Positions 58,730 through 64,000 of a stretch of 64,000 nucleotides of DNA are shown here, one piece after another (the stretch's first letter is position 1; each line of letters starts with the position of its first letter). The notes under the pieces were generated by a model. The model was not told where the DNA came from. It was given only the letters and a program-made list of their open reading frames with translations, and did not search any database. Origin of the DNA: Thysanoteuthis rhombus (Eukaryota; Mollusca; Cephalopoda; Oegopsida; Thysanoteuthidae); the NCBI GenBank assembly GCA_963457665.1, contig OY735212.1, positions 53,807,338 to 53,871,337 on the forward strand. The letters run 5' to 3'. The position numbers and the translations under genes are program-made.

Positions 58730-60710
58730 GCTTGGAGTGAAGTCGAATACGAAAAATGTAGCTATAGGACTAGATTTGAATTTTTCGTGCTGATGGGCCT
58801 CTTTGGCTTATTTGGTAAAATGCTGTCTATGTCAGACCAGGATATTATGATCTCTTCGGAGGTTATTTCCGGATTTCCAGTCCATGTTTGCTTATTTCTC
58901 GGTCGTTGAATGCAAAAGAGATCTGAAATTTCTGCTAAAAAAAAACCCAACAAAAATCAGAAAAAAAAAGAAAACTCAACCAAAGAACAACGACAATGCT
59001 TCATCTAGGGAATTTGGACAACTTCAGACTGTTGCGTCTACTACTACTATACTTGGGGGCGGATACAAAGTCAAGAAAATCGAGTTGATAACGTTCCTGC
59101 TTGTGCAAAATGAATCTACTCATATGATAATTAACAATATGTGTTTGTACTCTTCTTTAGAAAATTTATTCATTAGAAAGTCACTTTTTACAGCCTCAAA
59201 ATAACTGTTCATTTCAGGATAGATTTTTTAAAAATTCTCAATCGCGCATCCCCCATATATCGATAACTGCTGGTCGAAATGACTTCAAATTTGACATGGC
59301 AATGTCTGGTGCATATCTGGTGAATATCAACTTCGTACAATGGCCAGTTGTCGAGTTATCTCCACATACACACACACATACGCACACGGACACACATACA
59401 CACTGATATTTCTCAAATTATAGTAATAGTAAACCCTTTTATCTTGCTGCGTATATAGAAATCAATGTGAAAATCCATACATTTCACATATACAGTCACT
59501 TATGGAAATACGAGTGAACTAGTTGACAAATAAAGACTAACTATGCTATATCAAGTAATAAAAGAATGACAACTTTACGAAATAACCATTTATCACAGAG
59601 GCTCAAATCACTTGATTATTGAATATACGACACGTAGGGAAAGTGACGCAGCGTCCATCATCTAAGAGGCAAAACGTCCCGAGCAAATCATTTATGGGCT
59701 ACCCTATCATCAAATAGTGATGGTCAAGTTATGTTTATTTCCAGTTTGCGTATCGTATGTCGAGAGAATCCTGGAAGGAGCCAAGTTATAAATTATTCAG
59801 GCCGCTGTGTTTTGTCTGGTTAACTGATTCCATGGTGAATATGACAACCACTTGGACATAGAAGCCATAGCTGCACTCGAATAATTTGTTTGTATTTCCT
59901 TTTTATATCAAAGCTGTAGAATGAAGGGCTGGCTAGAGACAGACCTCTCGGCTTCCTTGTTATTTTCATCACTCGATCATGTTTGAAGTACACTATGAGG
60001 GTCACTGATATGATTTGTATTGAGTGTAGTGTGAGAATGCCTTTGTTGTGGAAACTTGAACGTGTCGGAAATATTTGATCGATATTTTATCGGCGTGGTT
60101 ATCAATTTATAGCGAATTGCTTTTTCAATGTCATCAATTTGTTGCATAACGTATGAAAGAAGATGAAGGCAAAATTGAAAATGATAAATAATAATTTTTT
60201 AATACTGTTATATTTATGTATGTCATTGACTGAGGTTAGCATAATAGGTCGGTGAAAGTTCAGCTAAAGGACGCGAACGAGTATTGAGAGTTCATTTGTA
60301 GGTCGGTCAATGCAGATGAGTTGGCACAGACATCTATGATTGAATCTAGCGGATATTTGTGTTTACGAGTTGTTTTGCAGAACTGTGACGTCTATCAATT
60401 TTAGCACCCTTGCTATAGGTGCGAAGTGGCTCTCAGACATGGATAGGAGCAGAGGAAACAAATTGGTTGGAATATTGCTCAGGCTGCTGGTACACAGGCT
60501 CTGTTGTCTATGGTCCTACTGCTGTGGAAAATCCTTCCAATTAAATCTTCGTTCGCAGAGCCAAAGCCATCATATATATATATATATATATCGCACTGAG
60601 ATCTGATTTACCAGAGCGATAGGATATCAAGATCTGAAAGTAACAAAACTGTTTAGGGATATTCACTTAATTTCGACCTCACATTTGAAACTACACTTGT
60701 TTTAGTGTTA
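58730..60710. other. Non-coding stretch without recognised genes
   Basis: Contains A-rich patches (58935-58985), a short CA run (59367-59402) and, near 59270-59360, words typical of a dispersed repeat ('TGGTCGAAATGACTTCAAAT', 'GAGTTATCTCCACATACACA'). The open frame at 60340-60606 shows no domain; it ends in a (TA)10 run (60571-60591). Confidence 0.45.

Positions 60711-60713
<3 letters not shown>

Positions 60714-60772
<59 letters not shown>
60714..60772. repeat. (TA)n microsatellite at a SINE tail
   Basis: About 29 TA units that directly abut the 3' end of the SINE copy at 60773. Confidence 0.98.
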
Positions 60773-60776
<4 letters not shown>

Positions 60777-60900
60777 GATACATCACATTGAAACTATATT
60801 TGAAATAATGTCCCGTTCTTACTCGATGAATGTATCATTTGGCTTAGACAACGTAAATGAATTAAACATTTGTAGAAAATAGGGCTGTGGTAGGAAATAA
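60773..60900 (-). repeat. SINE family C, 3' part (reverse)
   Basis: 'TACATCACATTGAAACTATA', 'TTTGAAATAATGTCCCGTTC', 'GAATGTATCATTTGGCTTAG', 'ACAACGTAAATGAATTAAAC' and 'AAAATAGGGCTG'. Truncated before the tRNA-like head. Confidence 0.8.
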
Positions 60901-61199
60901 ACAAAATGAGAATTAGGGGACTTAAACAGTTATCGTTGTCCTTCTTCTAGACCGGCTGCCAACCAAATTTGAAAAGCCCAGTCAACCCAACTATTTATGC
61001 ATAGCTGGGGTTTGGGAGTTAAGATGGGTTCATGCCTTTTCCAAGAACATAATTGCTAAGTGAACGCTCGCAGCTTTAGTCGGATTTCGAACACGGTTCG
61101 CAGATTCTATTTTCTGTGCTTCTCTTTAAGATGGTTATACTGGCAAAATCTTATGTAGATATATGCTTTTGAAAAATGAGTATATGATCCGACAAAATG

Positions 61200-61312
61200 A
61201 TTAAAAATTTCGTATTGAACTTTTGTATAGAAACTTTATCTGAAATAATCATTCATTATAACACGGTGAATGTACCATTTGGCCTAGACAACGTAAATTA
61301 GGACAATAATAA
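61200..61312 (-). repeat. SINE family C, 3' part (reverse)
   Basis: 'TATAGAAACTTTATCTGAAA', 'TAATCATTCATTATAACACG', 'GTGAATGTACCATTTGGCCT', 'AGACAACGTAAATTA'. It is truncated and faces the forward copy that starts about 10 bases on. Confidence 0.8.
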
Positions 61313-61319
61313 CATGAGA

Positions 61320-61640
61320 GTCGCGTCGAAAGAAACGAATAGAGCAGATATAGACTGTGAATAAGCAAGCTGAAAATTTGGAGCTGAAACGGTCTTGGGG
61401 CCTCTGCATTACCAGTGCTGTTTAGCTCAACATTATGTGGAAGCGACTACCCTATCGATCGTTGGTTCGATCCCTGCTGCAGCCCTATTTTTTTTGTTCA
61501 TTCTTTTTGCACTGTCTTGGCCAAATGATTTAATTCACCGTGATATAACAGGAGACCATTTCAAGTATAGTTTCAATAAGATATAACGAAATTCATAATC
61601 ATTCTGTCGGATTATATATCCATTTCTTAATAACAGATAT
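61320..61640 (+). repeat. tRNA-derived SINE (forward), family C, nearly complete
   Basis: Leader 'CGTCGAAAGAAACGAATAGA'; tRNA-like head 'GTGCTGTTTAGCTCAACATT' (A box, about 61412-61431) and 'GTTGGTTCGATCCCTGCTGC' (B box, about 61462-61481); body 'GCACTGTCTTGGCCAAATGA', 'TTCACCGTGATATAACAGGA'; tail 'TCTGTCGGATTATATATCCA' and 'TTTCTTAATAA'. The most complete copy; the head length and box spacing fit a tRNA-derived promoter. The part 61505-61600 is complementary to the reverse copy at 61200. Confidence 0.85.
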
Positions 61641-62101
61641 ATACATGTGAAAGAGAGAATCGAAACAAGCAGATAAGTTGATTGCCATCATTTCAGTGTG
61701 TAGTCTGTACGATGCATGTGGTAAATGTGTTAGCGTTCTTTTTTGTAATTGTCCTTTTAGGTCAGGATGATGCATTTGGAAGGTTTGTGTTGACGAAGCT
61801 CGGATGAAAGGAAATGAAGAAGATGGCTGGTGCAGATATCCTTGAAGTGGACTAATGATTAGGGGTTTACATATCCTTTTTCATTATTATAGAGTTGATA
61901 CAGGAAGGAGCTTGCTGTTACCTGAGAGATTAGAAAAATATCTGATAGTCAAGCTGTGCGATGGTGCGCTGAGATTCACCTTTAATAAGGTTATAAAACC
62001 TTTTTCGGGGTTTACACTTGGTTTCAACCACAAAAAATGAAGAATCTCCCCCCATACATCCGCTTTTGAGTATGTATGCGAGTTTTTATTCAATCAAATT
62101 T

Positions 62102-62288
62102 TTATTGCTTTTTATCATACCGTTTAGGTCGTCCTACATTCTACGACCGTTAAATAAGGAACATAGATAAGAGATAATGAAATAGCTTCTGATGGCATTT
62201 GAATCTGCATCATCAATTATGACAATCTTTCACTCAAGAAATTCTGTTATTTTGAGACTATTATATTACTACTGGGTGCACACAAACA
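62102..62288 (+). repeat. Dispersed repeat D, copy 2
   Basis: Partner of 58545-58726, same orientation, about 3.56 kb apart, with only scattered mismatches. Confidence 0.9.
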
Positions 62289-62599
62289 ATATTTTTAATT
62301 TTTTAAAAATTATATCTGTTTTATCTTTGAAAAAAGATCTCGTCCCTTGTATGGTTAACGGAGTAGAGGATGGTTGAGTGAGTATTTGTGCAATACACTC
62401 TTTAAAACGATATTATTTACTCAGTCAATAGCATCAGAAAGAAACCGGAATAGTCAACCTTTATTTCATGAAAGTGTTCGCTACAAAAACATTCAGTAAG
62501 AGCAGAGCTTTAAATATGGTGAAATAATAGATTCGCGAATGTTTGTGAACAATAGGGAATGAGACAGACTCAGGAATAAAAGTATATGGCTACTTTATT

Positions 62600-63930
62600 T
62601 GTTAATTAATTGATTAATGAATGAATTCATCAATATGCTATACGTGTTTCAGGAAGGGTTCCCATCTTCAGTAGCATGTGTGTACCTTTCAGTGGTTAAA
62701 ATATTTTCGTAGAAAACAAATTTAGCATCAGATGATTTGCTTTGGAAGCAAAAATGGAAATCAAGAAATTTTGGGTCATAATGGTGAGTCGGATTGTATC
62801 CTGTCTGTGGTGAAATCCGTGTGGTATGATAGGATGTCTTGTTGGAAGCAGTAGCAGCAATTATAGATATTTTATTGGTTGTGCTGATCAGAGTGTGTGC
62901 ATTCTTGAACATTGGTTGATACTAGGGAGCTGGATAGTAGTTTAGTGTCAGACAATTTGGATGCTTGGTAAGTTGAGGGTTAGGCTATCCAGATAGTGGG
63001 GTAAGGGGGTCCTTGTTATGTATGATCGAATATCCTTCTTGGAAATATATGTTTCTGTATTCTTAATGGTCGTTGTGGATGTTTTAAAAAGTCTGATGGT
63101 TTTAAGTTGTACAAATGAAATACCATACATTGGTTTCTATGCGTAGGGGTCTGTGTGACCGTGTGAAATTCTCAATGTTGGATATACATGAGGGGGTTGG
63201 GTATGGATGAGGGGTTGTTGTTGGGAATGAGAGCGTACAAATATTAAGGGGTTTGGGGCTTAGGTAGAACTATAGCCCTAAGAATAGTTGGTGAGTATAG
63301 AGGAATTATGAGTGAGAGGATTTTGGTGTTAGAGATCGGTTTGGTTAGGGCGTTGAGTCTGTTAGGGGAGAGAGTTTCAAGCTTGTTGATCCACATATCT
63401 TCATGTCATTCTAAAAACTTTGACGAGTCGGGAGGTGTATTTTTAAGATTTTTTTTGTGAATCTTGCGTTTGTGTCGAAATTATGGCCGGGTGCAGAAGT
63501 GTTGTACTACTGGGAGTAGGTTTGGATAAATTGGCGAAGTCTTATGTTCAGTTGCCAGTCGGATTTGCCTTTGTATTGCTATTTGCATCTATAACATTCT
63601 AGAAGGTAGCTGACATTTTTGCTTCTACTGTTAGGATTATGGTATATGTAGAAAGTCTTGTTAGTGGTAGAGCTACTGAAGGTGTTGGTGTGTTTAAGAT
63701 AGTTGCATCACCGTCTATGTTTTTGGGTCTGCGGTAGGCGATGTTGTATGGTTCTTGGTGTATTACTTTGAGTCCTGTTTTGAGTGTAAGTATATTCCAT
63801 CTCTTATCAATCATATGTGACAAAAGTGGAAGTGAGTTATAGAAGATGTTTATGAATGGTATGCAATTGGGTTTGTTATAGAGTGTAAGGTTTTCTCCTC
63901 TGGGTATTGTAGCGACATTTTTTTATCTGA
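62600..63930 (-). mobile_element. Penelope-like element fossil (RT end, linker, GIY-YIG endonuclease, 3' UTR)
   Basis: Read on the minus strand from about 63930: PNCIPFINIFYNSLP and MIDKRWNILTLKTGLKV (end of reverse transcriptase), then PYNIAYRRPKNI (about 63757-63722), the conserved linker that joins RT to the GIY-YIG nuclease in Penelope-like elements (family: AFRRPKNLRD). Next comes a GIY-YIG-like part with KSDWQLNIRLRQF (about 63570-63530), NFDTNARFTKK and finally MWINKLETLSPNRLNA (63400-63350; family: WI.KL.TL.P.GLN). About 700 bases of non-coding 3' sequence follow, ending with a hammerhead ribozyme at 62635-62677. The 5' part lies beyond, or is lost at, the (TA)n array at 63970. The coding part is broken in several places and is inactive; moderately old. 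Confidence 0.8.
62635..62677 (-). ncRNA. Hammerhead ribozyme of a Penelope-like element
   Basis: All elements of a hammerhead appear in order on the minus strand: ATGCTA (helix I 5' side, 62672-62677), CTGAAGA (core CTGANGA, intact), one unpaired T, helix II GGGAA-CCC-TTCCT (five pairs, one G-U), GAAAC, helix III of two pairs closed by the loop AC, cleavage triplet GTA, and TAGCAT (helix I 3' side, 62635-62640), a perfect 6-bp partner of ATGCTA. Cleavage would fall after the A of GTA. Minimal hammerheads with this helix III are known from Penelope-like elements, where they are thought to process the RNA. Activity here is inferred, and the unpaired base next to helix II is atypical. Confidence 0.8.
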
Positions 63931-63964
63931 TTATATATACATATTTAGAAATATATGTATATAT

Positions 63965-64000
63965 CTATAAATATGCATATATATATATATATATATATAT
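63965..64000. repeat. (TA)n microsatellite at window edge
   Basis: TA-rich words from 63935 become a clean TA array from about 63977 and run off the window. Confidence 0.95.

Overview
This is an A+T-rich stretch of animal nuclear DNA with very little or no intact host coding sequence. Long (TA)n, (CT)n, (CTTT)n, (CA)n, (AAC)n and (AAT)n microsatellites alternate with decayed transposable elements and tRNA-derived SINEs. The mix (Penelope-like element, RLE-type LINE with a Myb-like N-terminus, RTE/CR1-type LINEs, mariner fossils, tRNA-like SINEs in tandem units, huge TA arrays, no compact operon-like genes) fits a lophotrochozoan, most likely a cephalopod mollusc such as an octopus. That assignment is inference from repeat style, not from a marker gene.

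Layout. 1-5 kb: a hammerhead-like motif, a 415-bp foldback element and a mariner fossil. 5-16 kb: dispersed unclassified repeats and tRNA-like SINE units in both orientations. 16-27 kb: more of the same, with tandem SINE units at 18.6-19 kb, CT/CTTT arrays at 20.4-21 kb, and one candidate host coding exon on the minus strand near 24.7 kb (Kozak ATG, ankyrin-like start). 27-33 kb: TA arrays, a LINE remnant containing a perfect 36-bp palindrome, and a minus-strand LINE 3' end. 33.4-35.7 kb: a 5'-truncated RLE LINE with a tandemly duplicated 3' end and an (AAT)n tail. 36-38 kb and 49.2-49.7 kb: two copies of a long LTR-like repeat. 38-45 kb: SINEs, a second hammerhead-like relic, LINE reverse-transcriptase fragments. 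47-49 kb: LINE 3' end and a second mariner. 53.3-55.6 kb: a nest of RLE LINE copies placed head to tail through TAA repeats, then a minus-strand LINE. 56-62 kb: Tc-like transposase fossil, a four-unit tRNA-like array, twin 190-bp repeats, inverted SINE pair. 62.6-63.9 kb: Penelope-like element on the minus strand with a well-formed hammerhead ribozyme at its 3' end.

The most notable signals are (1) the complete hammerhead fold at 62635-62677 (minus), with two weaker relatives elsewhere, (2) the RLE LINE copies that each start at a TAA repeat and end in one, which looks like self-propagating targeting of their own tails, and (3) the palindrome at 28681-28716. No protein-coding host gene can be called with high confidence; nearly all open frames here are below 130 codons and look like chance or element remnants.
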